From contig JAULBX010002335.1 of assembly GCA_032358255.1 (NCBI GenBank), positions 83,095 to 147,094 of the forward strand: a DNA stretch of 64,000 nt, in the 5' to 3' direction. Shown in pieces: positions 10,044 to 21,800 of the stretch (its first letter is position 1; each line of letters opens with the position of its first letter). The notes under the pieces are model-generated. The model ran no database searches and was not told the origin of the DNA. It saw only the letters and a list, made by a program, of their open reading frames with translations. Source of the DNA: Heterotrichella gracilis (taxonomy: Eukaryota > Sar > Xanthophyceae > Tribonematales > Xanthonemataceae). A program made the position numbers and the translations under genes.

Positions 10044-12116
10044 TCACCACAGGTCCTCCTCCGCGCCCACGTCCAGGGCCCCCGCCAGGAATTGCAGGAT
10101 GAGGAAGCCAAACAGGGGGGTGAAATCGATTGTGCCCAGCAGGGGGGGGACCAGGCCGCGGAACAGGTTGAGGTAGGGGTCGGTGACCTGGGGCAGGAAG
10201 TGGGAAGGGGGGGTATCGGGCATTGGTAGGGGAAAACGGGGGGGTGAGAGAAGAGGATGTGCAGTAGGTTGGCACAGGTAGGGTGGTTATGCGGCGAGAT
10301 GGCCGATCGAAAACAATGCTCATTACCCTAATGGGAGGTGCACATCATGATTGTCCCTTGCATTACAGCTGCTTGGAGATGCCTTTGTTTCTCACGCCAC
10401 CAACTGCTTTTCCCACACCCATCCCGGAACCCTACAAGGGTATTTTGACGCACACCCACCTGCCTGAGCGCCACCCACGACTGGTCCTCCCCACAACCCT
10501 CACCCTATCCCCATGCCTTAACACCCCACGTCCAACCCTAAACCCCACAAGGAGGTCTGTCGCACACCCACCTGCCTCAGCGCCAGCCAGGGCTGGTTCT
10601 CCCAGCTGAACACAGGGAACCAGGACAGCAGCACGCGGATGAACAGCAGCAGAAGGTACAGCTGCGCACACAGGGGAGGAGAGGGGGGGTGAGTAAGGGT
10701 GGGGTGCGTGTGTGGTATGTGGGATGTGTGGGTAGGAGGAAGCAGCATACGGATGAACAGGAGAAGGTATAGCTGCGCACAGGGGAGGGTCAGGGGTGGT
10801 CAGTGGGTGGGCTGGAGGGTGGGGGTTTGAGCAGCACGTGGATGAACAGCAGCAGCAGGTACAGCTGCACACACAGGGGAGGGTGGGGGGTGAGAGTGTG
10901 GGTGAGGTGCACGTGCGGGATGTGTGGGTAGGGGGAGGCAGCACGCGGGAGAGGAGACTTGGCTGGGCACAGGGGTAGCTGGGGGGTGGTGAGTGGTGTG
11001 CGGGGTGTGAGTGTGGGGGTTGGAGTAGGGGCAAGGTGCAGCTGGGCTTCCACCACAGGTCATGTGTAACACTTTTAGAATTTGTCTGTTTGGCAGCCCG
11101 CGCCCCTGGTCCCCGTCCCAGCCCACTCGGGTTGTACCTTGATGAAGGACCCCACTGCGCGCGTGATGAGCAGGAACGTGTTTGTGTTGCTGGTCATTGC
11201 GGCAAAGGGCGCCATCAGCGCAAGCACCTTCATCTGCTTCACAGACTGCCTCAGCTGCGCATTGATAGCCTGCGCAATTAGGGTTTAGCTTTAGGGTTAA
11301 GGGTGAGATGGGATCTAGTTGTGCACCACTGCTTCATCAAAACCCTGAACTCCAGCTGAGCACTGATGGGCTGAGGCAGGTATGGGAGATGGGGATGGGG
11401 GTGACTAGGGCAATATGCTTGCCGTGAATGGGTGCGGGCGGGCCACCAGCGTAGGCGCGCGCGGTTGCTAGTGGTGGGTACGTGTGGGGTGCACGACCAC
11501 ATGCCTCGTCCCTGCAAGTTATATGCTATATGTGTTGGGTTGGGAGCTACACACAAGCCACTGCCTCTAGTGAGCCCGTCCACTCCCTCAATGCATGCAT
11601 ATCGTGTGACCCCCATGCTGTACCCCCCACCCCACCCCCACCTCCGTTTCTTGGTCAACAGGCGGCACCATCTTCTTCATGGCGGTGGCGATGCTGCTGC
11701 AGGCCGCCTTCCAGGTGACCAGCACGGTCCCCGCCAGGCGGGAGGCGGGGGAGGGGGTGGCTTGCTGGGCACGGGGGGCGCATGAGAGCGTCTGTCGGTG
11801 GGCGGGGCGGGCGAGGTGCAGGCCCCGCCGGGGCCGCAGCGACACGCTGCATCTGCTAGAAAGACCTGTGGAGGGTTTGGGAGAAGGGCGGGTGAGGGTG
11901 TGGGGCGCGGGGATGGACAGGAGGTTTAACACTTGTTTTCATCTGTGACCATGGCATGTGGCTAGGTGGGTCTGGGTGTGGCAGTAGCTGAGGAGCATCA
12001 GCACCGGGAAAGTATATGACCACTACAGGATAAAGAAGACCGTCAGCAAGAGGCATGGGGGGGGGGGTTGGACGTGAAAACAGCGCACCTGAAAACGAAG
12101 TTGACGCCTGCGCCAT
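10044..12116 (-). CDS. YLMG: YlmG/Ycf19 (YGGT) family protein, predicted plastid-targeted
   Basis: Five exons: 12116-12089, 11865-11642, 11269-11138, 10661-10572 and 10187-10044. All junctions keep phase, giving 205 residues. The N-terminus (MAQASTSFSGLSSRCSVSLR) is rich in Ser, Ala and Arg with no acid, as expected of a chloroplast transit peptide. Two hydrophobic helices follow: LYLLLLFIRVLLSWFP, then FTPLFGFLILQFLAGAL. Between them sits the family signature ENQPWLALRQVTDPYLNLFR, and GLVPPLLGTIDFTPLFGF follows. YlmG/Ycf19 proteins are thylakoid or envelope membrane proteins; in plants they affect nucleoid distribution and cytochrome b6 maturation. It is head-to-head with the O-fucosyltransferase gene. 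The introns contain decayed copies of exon 4. I am confident of the family; targeting is inferred. Confidence 0.88.
10430..10890 (-). repeat. Partial copies of YLMG exon 4 edges
   Basis: The coding exon is 10572-10661. Its acceptor edge recurs, diverged, at about 10738-10790 and 10828-10886 (pattern GCAGCAC-TGGATGAACAGC). Its donor edge recurs at about 10437-10495 (pattern CACACCCACCTGCCT-AGCGCCA). All are direct repeats that keep a splice-site-like end but are frame-broken. Confidence 0.7.
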
Positions 12117-12913
12117 GGTTGGTGTACGCCCGATAGGCCACCTCTGCCAAAGCAACGGGTGTTGCAATCGAACTCCCAACCTGTCGGAACTTACCAAACC
12201 GGCGTGCTTGACCGAAGGTGGGGGTTGTTCAGAGTTGGCGAGGAAATATCGTTATATGCATGCACACAAGTGACTGGCCGACTTTTGTACGAAAAGAAAT
12301 TAATAAACGGAAATGTCATTTATTTTCCACCGTTTCTTGGAGTTTACAAATGCCCAAAGGGAAGTCTTCCAACCTGTACAAGGTTGGCCTCTATTACAAA
12401 TGGTTGTACAACTGTCATTTGGTGAGAAGTGTTGCGGCAACTATCCAACGTGAACACCAACTTAGCTGCCCAGAGGATCGTCTTGTGTCCCACTATGTCG
12501 TGATGGTACCCACTACTTGTATCGGCAGATAAGAAAGCTGAACGGATCTTGATCAAGCGGTGGGATACAGCAGTATTGCACAGCGTGTTAGACAAGTAGT
12601 GAAAGCTTTTGAAGTTGGTGAAACATCCTTATTGAACTCCACGGCATGTGAAGGTCCTGGTGACTACTGACGGGCACCCTTAGTGTGCTCCTTGCCGTTT
12701 CTACTCCGTTCAATCAGCATAATACTTCAGACATAGTTACTCGTTGCAATAGACAGTCAACATCAGCTTTGTTCGCTGGTGACAGCAATGTGACGCATGC
12801 GAGGCCCAGTCTGGAGACATGGGTCCCGCCACCACACAGCGTTCTCCAAAGCTATGAACAGTCACAACCTGCTCGCGGCTTCTACACAGCTACAACACCC
12901 TACGCTTCACGCA
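12117..12913. promoter_or_regulatory. Divergent intergenic region (YLMG / O-fucosyltransferase)
   Basis: A 0.8-kb spacer between opposed start codons. It contains TGCATGCA at 12257-12264. A minus-strand open frame at 12344-12595 shows no recognisable domain and no clear splice partners, so I do not call it. Confidence 0.5.
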
Positions 12914-15900
12914 ATGCGCCCTCTTGGCGCCTTGCCTGCGCTGCTCTCAGCTATCCTCTTGTGTCGAGGGGTTACTGGTTCGGCATGGGACGCCCTGCCC
13001 CCACCCATCCACCCCAAGGTATAACCCACAACACCCACTTGAAGCAATCATTCGCACCATCCTCTCTGTTCATTGCACGCCAATGCATCAATTGTGGTTA
13101 GAACAAGGTTTTTGATGGGCAGTGGTTCACAGGTGCTTGAACTGGAGCATGAGGCTACCCACTTTCGAGTGGAAGAGTGCCCACTGGACCGGCTGATATT
13201 GACAGAACGGACTGTGATTGGGTTCAACAACCAGCTGACCATGATCCAATTTGGCCTGATGCTGGGTAAGTTGCTGCACTGCTACAAGGAACACCAGGCA
13301 GGAATGCACACTGAGCTGGGTGCCAAAAAAGTCAAAGGATGTGGCCATGAGACAAACATTGGAAACCTCTTTACTGGCTACACTTGTGGACAGCCAGAGC
13401 ATGTGTTTAGTAGCAGTCGTCCACTTATCCTTTGAACGTACGAATTTTTTTTCCCACAGGGTGCACAACCGCTCTACGGCACCTTACATTGAGCTGCAAA
13501 CACCTATTGCACTCCTGTAGCACCGTTTAATGCATCCCTTCATGTCGATGCATCCCTTCATTACAGCCGTGGTAGCAGTCATCCGGCCACCACATGCGCC
13601 ATTCAAAGCTTGACAAGCAGCATGCGCCTCTGGCAGTGCTCAATAATAATATTCACCAAGTCAACCTGTTTCCATGTAATGTGGTCGACCATCCCTGCTG
13701 TGCACCTCCATCACCGCATCTTCAACGATCACCACACTGCACAGTGCCGGGCAACAATCAGATACACAAAAAATTTCACAATAGCAAGCAAAATATTGCC
13801 ATTGTGTATTCACCACCATGTGCTGCTGTGCAGGCCGCCTGACCAACCGGACCTTCGTCCTTCCGCCCCTCAGCGCTGCCTACCACACGGAGCAGGTGTT
13901 CTTCAGGGACGCCCTGGATGTGCAGGAGCTGCGCAAGTTCTGGTGAGTGCAATGGCAGGGAAGTGCAGTGGGCAGGAGGGCCGGGCACTCTGACTTTTTC
14001 TGAAATATGTAATAATGTATTAAATAATATAAAACTGTGCTCTCTTGTTCAAAGTTAACGCCACAGGACCTGTTCGAGGACGGGTCGGCTAGTCGTTTGT
14101 TTCATGCGCAATTCCTGGCAGCGCCGGGTCAAAGCGACATGTAGTGGCCGCGCTGCGCCGGCGCCTACAATGTGTATTGGAGGAGACGCAGCATGCATGC
14201 CACTGCGGGCGCATGAGCATGAATGCCCTGCCTTTAGATATAACTAAACGTCCACCCCCGCGCCCCATCAGTGTACCTAATGACCAGCTTTTAAGGCACG
14301 TGTTCACAGCACACCCATCCCCACAAGGCACAATCGTCAACCCCAATCCCCACCCCAGGCCTTGCTTTGTGGAGCTTGAGCCCCACCAGCACCACCAACC
14401 GGCACCAGCACCCTCCCCGGCAACCCCACCAGGCCTCCCCCGTCCTGCCGGTGGCCTTACCCTACCCAACTCCACTGCCTACATCGCTCACCTACTGAGC
14501 AAAGGGGGGTACCATCGCGTGAACAAATACCTGCACCAGTATGGCCACCCAATGCAGGCGTTTGCAGGTGGGTAGGTGTGTTGGCATGTGTGCGTGGGGA
14601 GAGATGGTGGGTGGTGGTGTGGTTGGGGTGGGGACGGAGGTGACATGGCATAATGCAGGCTCTATAGAGACAGATATGATCGATATCACTCTGCTTTTGG
14701 CAATGTGGGTTAGTGAGGTGCACACCCATGGTATTCACATGGCCCACAATGGGAGTTTAGACACCACACCACAGCAGTACAGCAGTTGCCCTTGCACAGC
14801 TTGTGCCACCTCAGCACTATTTTGGCGACATATGTGTGATTTTGAAGGAATTAGATCCAAACCCCGTCATAACACCGCACCACTCCCTACATGCAGACTG
14901 GGCCACCAGCGAGACAGTGGCTGACTCCCCCATTGTGTTCATTCCCCGCCGCACCCTGTACAAGAGCTGCCCAGGGGACCCGGCATGGGATGAGCTATTT
15001 TGGCGCCACGTGGCACCTGCTGCTGACGTGGCACGCGAGGTGGACATCTACCTTGAGAGAAACCTGCCCAAGGCAAGTGGGCATGGGTTGCAGAACAAAG
15101 CGGGCTTTCTTGTATTGATCTCAGAAAAGCGGAAATGGTTTATGATAATCATTCTTGTAATCCATCAAAATGATTGTATGCAGTTCATAGTGCAGCGTTG
15201 CATGCGTCTTCATCGGGATTTGAGTTAACAATTGTACCTTTTGCTGCCATCTGTCACCCAAGTCACCACCACTGGAACTCCTCCATTCTCACCAATACCA
15301 AACCATCCACACCACAACCCTACCACCCTCTGCCGCAGGGGCGCTACGCCGTGGTGCATCTAAGGCACCTGGAGGGAGCATGCGCGTCATTTGTGGGGTA
15401 CCAATTCGAGCCGGGGCCTGTTCAGGCCGCGGTGGAGCACATGTGCAATATCACTCCCCCCCTGGTGGACCAGGTGCTGACGTCACATGGGCTGTCAGGG
15501 GATGAAGACATCTATGTGGCCACTGATGGGCAGATGCCGCTCAACGAGGAGATGTTCAGGTGGGCAATCCTGCCAGTGATCATGCGCCAAGCAATTGGTT
15601 AGAGGACAGGGAATTAGCAGGAGGGCAGTACCCTAAACCCTAAATCCGCACAACAATGTTCAGGGTGAAGAGGATGGGTAGCTAGTTGCATACATTCTAA
15701 AATTCTATTACAATGCATGTGCCGACGGCAGTACAGCCAAACTAACAGTCTCTCCTGCACTCTTTGCTACCTCTTTGCTTTCCAGCTTCATACAAAGTCT
15801 GACTCTTTCCTCCAAATCCTAAATCCTCTCAGAGGGAGTTCCAGTACTAGTTCCCTTATTCCCCATATTGAGTGTTTCCCCCTACTCCTTCCAGGCTGAC

Positions 15901-17335
15901 TGGGCGTGCCCACTTCTACACCGACGGCCTCCCCAAGGAGCATGACAAGAACAGCAAACATAAGCGCACCGCAATGGCGCAGGTGCGCTCAGGACCCGCT
16001 GGGTACCTATCGACGTGACAAAAACCAATAAACTGATTCGCATGTGCATTCTTAGAACAGTGGTACAGCCAGGCTAGCAGTCCGCCTTGCACAGTGTGCA
16101 ACAACCAGACAAATCACATGAAGAATTTGTATCTACAATGTACAGCATGTTGATGAATGCTGCTGGCAGTGTACAACTGCCGGTGATCTGCACGAATGGC
16201 ACAGCGGACTGTATGTTCCTCTGCCATTTCTGTACAATGAACGCCACATTTTCTGCAATATGTTTTTTTCTCCCCGGACGACAAGCAGCATCACAACTAC
16301 ATTTAAAATTTGCCTCATCAGCCAAGCCCCATTGCTACGTGGTAGGGTTGGTCAGCCCTGCCCACCTCCTGTGACCTCTTGCATCTCTAATTCCTCCCCC
16401 CGTACAGGGCCATGCCGGCGTGCCTGTGTTTGCCCCCGCGGTTGACATGTTCCTCATGGCTCGCGCTCCCCTGCACATGGTGGGCAACATGGCAAGCAGT
16501 ATGGCGGCAAACACTGCAAACATACGGTGCGCACATGTGCACATGCCAGTGGACAAGCTAGGTCCAGAGCTGCAATACCAGGGCAAATGCCTGTGCACGT
16601 GCAATTTGGTCGGAGTGGCGTGCGTGGCCTTGGAGGAATGCAATCATGTCGGTTACTGGCCGCTTTGCACTGCAGTGGCTTCCGTCCCTTTTGCAAAAGG
16701 GACTTGGCAATGCTGTGGTCCTGCCCATTCAGTTAGGGTATCTGCGTGCATCCGCAATTTTAGCAAACCACAGCTTGCATACCCTTTGCCAACCCTGGCC
16801 AGGGCTGTTCGACCCCCTCTCATAAAAGAACCCTAACCTAGGGTATTACCTTGGCTGCACCCACCTATCCCACCACCTGCGCCCCGCAGGGCCGCCTCCG
16901 CCCCGCAGGGCCGCCTCCGCCCATCTACCCTCGGTCCTGGCCTGGACCCCGCCTGCCAACGCCTCCCTGTCTGCCCCCTGGTGCTCAGTCTCGCAACAAA
17001 TGTTTCTTAAACCAGGCCACTTTTATGAAAACACCTACCTCCTTGCTCCAGGGTTTCACCGCCACGCGTGAACCCCTCACTCACCCCACCCGCTTGCACA
17101 CCGCAGGGCCGCCTCCGCCCATCTACCCTCCATCCTGGCCTGGCCCCCGCCTGCCAACGCCTCCCTGTCCGCCCCCTGGTGGTCATGTTCCAGACAGAGG
17201 TTCTACTGCGGGGCGGAGTACCTCAACGCTGCGGGCAAGCGCAAGCAGTGGACTGCGTGCTACCCACTGCCGGTGGGGGGCGGTGGCGAGGTGGGGGCCC
17301 CGCCAGGGGGGCCGCCAGGGCCTGTGCTGGAGTGA
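12914..17335 (+). CDS. O-fucosyltransferase-like glycosyltransferase
   Basis: Exons: 12914-13018 (signal anchor MRPLGALPALLSAILLC), 13133-13265, 13834-13942, an uncertain exon at about 14068-14280, 14897-15072, 15339-15559, 15895-15982, 16408-16526 and 17200-17335. Most junctions keep phase. Family marks: GFNNQLTMIQFGLMLG plus RLTNRTFVLPPLSAAYHTEQ (donor-sugar fold start), YAVVHLRHLEGAC (the HLR loop) and AVDMFLMARAPLHMVGNMAS near the end. These match plant-type GDP-fucose O-fucosyltransferases, Golgi type II membrane enzymes. The fourth exon holds DLFEDGSASRLFHAQFLAAP and HVVAALRRRLQCVLEE in different frames, so one base appears missing near 14137. The intron after 15072 uses a GC donor. Acceptor substrate unknown. 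Confidence 0.75.
15073..15338 (+). other. GC-AG intron in the O-fucosyltransferase-like gene
   Basis: The exon ends AAG and the intron begins GCAAGT, the textbook minor donor. The acceptor is CCGCAG before GGGCGCTAC. Phase 0 is kept across it (LERNLPK to GRYAVVH). No GT donor nearby would keep the frame. Confidence 0.7.
16873..17190 (+). repeat. Duplicated segment before the last exon of the O-fucosyltransferase-like gene
   Basis: About 95 bp at 16,885-16,985 recur at 17,100-17,185 with few changes (GGGCCGCCTCCGCCCATCTA and following). The second copy abuts the real acceptor at 17,199. Confidence 0.7.
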
Positions 17336-18858
17336 TGCATATCTCGGCAGTGGAGGGGGCGACAGGAATAGGGGGAAAGGGGGGGTAGTTTATTAGCTGC
17401 TGGCGGTGATTGGTTATCCCCTGTACTTGGAGGGTAGGGGACATACTACCTGCCAACTGTTGGCCAACACCCTAGGCTTGTGTGTGGGCCACGGCCGTTT
17501 ATGAACCGTACAGGGAACAATTCTTGAACTGAACAAACTTACGAGCTCTTTATTGATTTGCAGCTATTATATATGATAGTTTGCCTACCTACTTTCAAGC
17601 CCCCAATTGGGTCAAGCTGAGGCCGCCAGTTTGGCTGGCAATTTCTGAGACCGTCACCTGGCAGATGCAAATTAAATTCAAATGTTCCATGTTCACATCT
17701 CTTGTTCAAATGGAAATTTCAATCTAGGCCTTGTGCCACAGCGGAGTGCGTTTGCTCAAATTCATGGACAGTGCCACTTCAGGTTCTCCTTAGTTTACTT
17801 GATCGTTACATGCATGTACGTGTAGTTGCTTCCACCTTGTGCCGGTGGTATCTGGAAAATTATTGACATTTGCATTGCAGCAGGCCATGCCTGCCCGTGC
17901 AGTAGAACATCACAAGTGTAACGGTCCATTGCTGCATTCTTTGAACCTTTCGGCATAGTGCTTTGAACAGTGCGCGTGCGGTGTGGTTTAACAGAGATTG
18001 AAACAATTCAAACAGCTGCAGGCCAAACCAGTGGCGTAGTGGGCAACGCGGCACGACTGTGGGCACCGCGCTGGTCATTGTAAGAACTGGGTTGAACAAC
18101 ATAGCACAAGCTGCCTCTAGCTATAGGACAGAGAAAATAGTATTTAATATATTACTGACATCTTTGGAACAGTTCCAGGGATCATCCTGTCAAGCCTGTG
18201 CCAAAAGGAAGCAAAACGTTACCCATGTTGAGCCAAAAATAGGAAAAGAAGGAAAAACCACATAAATATTTATATAAAGAGAAAAAGAAAACAAAATAGG
18301 CCCTGTTTAACTCCCCGCTTTCTTGAATTACTCAGTGCCCCTGATTGCAATCAGATCATGCACGATCATGGCCTGATGCTATCCATCGGTGTACCGACAC
18401 CTGTTGCTGGGCAGCTGTCCGCGTGACATACAGGACAAGCCGTCAGCCGTTCCTGCCACACAACGGTTTTCCTAGTATACTGCAAAACTGCCACTTTGCC
18501 TTACCTGCCTGGATGTTGTGCTCTACAGTGGGGGCTATATACCTTTTGTGTTTGTTTCCCGGTGTACCAGGTCTTGCGCACATGTGACAGTACCCAACAA
18601 ATCGTCCCAATAACCCAGAACCACTCATGCTACACCCATTCCTTCCCGCTTGTAGCTTAGCCGTAGCAGCGATACAAGGCCGGCAATGACTGGCGCGATT
18701 GGCATATGCATGCATGCCCCAAGTGGCGTGCTGCCCGGGCATGTGTTCGCATCCACCAGACACCCACACTTGCTGCCCACCCCTAGGTGCAGAAGGTTTC
18801 TTCAAACTGACAGCGTATGCAGCACGAGCTACTCCCTCCCATCACCTGGCTTCCCACG
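17336..18858. other. Intergenic, no gene seen
   Basis: Same-strand spacer between the O-fucosyltransferase-like gene and the calcium pump. It is AT-rich around 18,220-18,300. I found no ORF with recognisable sequence or splice context. Confidence 0.5.
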
Positions 18859-21800
18859 ATGTTTCGGAAGGTCAACCCCGGTTTCCCGCCCTCGCCACAC
18901 CACCACCACCAACAACGCCACCCAACAACCCACCCGCCCCCCGCCGCCAGCGGAACCCTCCAGCCCTCCCCTCCCCACCGCAGCCTTCGACATCACCCAG
19001 CAGCAGCTGTCCAAGATCTGCGAGCTGCCCGTGAATGACGTCTACAGCTCGGGGCTCGTCGCATCCCCCAAGGACCTAGCAGCCAAGCTCCGGACATCGC
19101 TCAAGCGCGGACTGCCGGGCGACCCGGCGGACCTGGCCGCCCGCGGCGCTAGGTTCGGCTACAACACCCTCCCCGAACCGGCGACCACTAGTTTCGCCGC
19201 GCTGGTGGCGGATGCCCTCCGGGACCTGACGGTCCGCGCGCTGCTGGTACGGGGGACAACTACCCTTCCTTCTCTTTTTTGCAATACCAAAACTACAGTG
19301 CAGTGCCCACCTGCTACCAGTTAGCTGTTAGTAGGCAGCGCCGTTTACGGCAGTGCTAAAACTACAAAGCAATGCCCACCTGACATGTCTGATGAACGGC
19401 GGTGCTGCCACACCTTGGCTACCCTCACACCACTTGGGCTGGCATGCCTCTTGGGCCATAGGGAATGGCGCCTGCTCTGGCCATTTAGGTAGAGCGTTCA
19501 GTGCCGTTGCCAGGCTGGTAACTCAGGCGCTGCGAGTAACCTGAAACCCTAAACCCTAGGGTTCCTTGCCTGCGCGGTGTGTGCCCCGCAGGTTGCAGGC
19601 TCGATCGCGGTGGTGCTTGGCCTGACCTTCGACCCCAGGGCAGCATTATCACCATGCGACTAGCCTGAAACCCTAAACTGTAAGCCCTAACCAGCGCGTT
19701 GTGCCCTGCAGGTCGCGGGCTCGATCTCGGTGGTGCTTGGCCTGACCTTTGACCAGGGTGGCGACAGCAGCTGGATCGAGGGTGCAGCCATCCTGCTGTC
19801 TGTGGTTGTGGTGGTGGGTGTGACTGCGGTGAACAACTACCAGAAGGAGCAACAGTTCAGGGAGCTCAACTCGCTCAAGAATGACTCCAAGGTAGGGGCA
19901 CGAACCCCTTCACCCTTACAATCTCAAACCCTTACTAGGGAGCTCAAGTCGCTTGAAGGTTTCTCCAAGGGGGGATCCTGTAGATTTTTGAAGCCCTAAA
20001 ACCCTAGCCTGGCAACCAGGCAAAACAGCTACCCTAGCTATTGCGCTGCTGGAAACCCCTCGTGTTTGACAACCTCGGCCTGGATAGGAGCTACTGCCCT
20101 GTGCATCGATACGCCAAACCTCAAGCCACACCGTTCTCATGCTCCCTTCCCCACTAACCTCCCCCTATCATTGACCCGCCGGTTCCTCGCCCTGAATCTG
20201 GAATCCCTAACCCGCTCTGTCTCACGCACCCTGCAGTGCCGCGTGATGCGTGGTGGCGTTGAGAGCGAAGTGAGCGTGCGGGAGGTGCTGGTGGGGGATG
20301 TGCTGCTGGTGGAGACTGGGGACATACTGCCGGCGGATGGCGTGCTGTTCAGGGGGCACAACATACGGTAGGTTGACCACAGAGTTAGGGTAATGGTTAG
20401 GACTTTTGGGTGGATATATGGTTTTGGAGGCTGGGGACATCCTGCCGGTGGATGGTGTGCTGTTCAGGGGGCACAATATACGGTAAGGGGTAACCCATCG
20501 GGTTTTGGGTACGACAACCGTGCATGGGTAAAGAGAATACATGGTAGTGTGTAGGGTGTGGCGTGGTGTGGTGTGGTGTTGTATGGTGTGGTGTGGTGGA
20601 GGGTGCACAACACATGGATTGCGTGAATGGCTTGTTTGTTTTTCCTAACAGTATGGACAAGGGCCACTCTACACCCTGATCTTCCTCGCACCGTATTCCA
20701 TCACCCCGTTGCAGCATACACAAAAACCACAGCACTTGATGGCAACACAAGGACACAAGGGCATGCCCGTTGATGCTGGTTGGATTGAAACCAGCCTGAA
20801 TCACAAATCTTGCACCACAACCACCAATGCCTGTCTGAGCCCAACTCCTGGCCAGCCAACCCACATGCACCCCCATCCTTGCAGGATGGACGAGAGCCAC
20901 TTGACTGGCGAACCCGATGACATCATGAAAGACACCAGCACAAGTCCCGTGATGCTTTCTGGGAGCAAGGTGCTTGACGGCTATGGCAAGATGGTGGTGA
21001 CAGGCGTGGGGGTGGCATCGCAGCAGGGGATCATCTCGAACTTCGTGATGGGGGGGGAGCAAGGGGAGGAAGGCGGGGATGGGGGCCTGCGGTAGGTGAC
21101 GAAGGGGGATGGGGGTGGGGGTGGGTTTCACGCCAGTCGAGTGTTTGGCTGGTGTGCATGTTGATTGGTACTGGAAGTACTGACTGTGGCGGATGTTGCA
21201 ATGGCTGGCAGTGGATGATCCAATGGCAGGGCCCATACATGGATCTATAATCTCTCCAACTTGATGTCTAATGAATGAACACCCAAATCATCTGACCCTT
21301 CTCCCAAGCCTAACACAACCCCTGCTCTCTCCATGGACGACCCCCCCCCCCCCCTCTCCCACACCACCAATACCACCCATCCCGCAGGGAGGCCACTGCC
21401 CTGCAGCGCAAGCTGGATCGCCTAGCGGAGCGCATCGGCGGGGCGGGCCTGTACGCGGGGCTGTTCTGCATGTCGGTGATGGCAGTGGAGTTCAGCGTGA
21501 ATACCATGGTCATACAGGGGGAGCCCTGGCGTTGGGAGTTCCTGTCCACCTACCTGCACTTCTTCATCACTGGGATCACAGTGCTGGTAAGGGTTTTGGG
21601 CAGGGTTTTGTGGTAGGGTTTGTGTTAGGGTTTGGGAGTACCTGTGCACCTACGTGCACTGCTTTATCATCGGGATCACATTGCTGGTGAGGGTTTTGGG
21701 TAGGGCTTTGTCAGGGTTTGGGGGAGCGCACCATGACCAACAACCTCCCATTATATGAACCCTTTTCCCTACTTTTTGTTACCTTTTGCACATTTTTTGT

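Noticed and set aside
10432-11034. 200-codon minus-strand open frame rich in Pro and Cys
   Set aside because: It runs across YLMG exon 4, its decayed copies and C-rich intron sequence; the real exons splice in another frame.
12344-12595. Minus-strand 83-codon frame in a divergent spacer
   Set aside because: No recognisable domain and no convincing splice partners, so it is left uncalled.
16408-16840. Second transmembrane gene overlapping the O-fucosyltransferase exon
   Set aside because: The first 119 bases are a phased exon of that gene; the open continuation is intron sequence.
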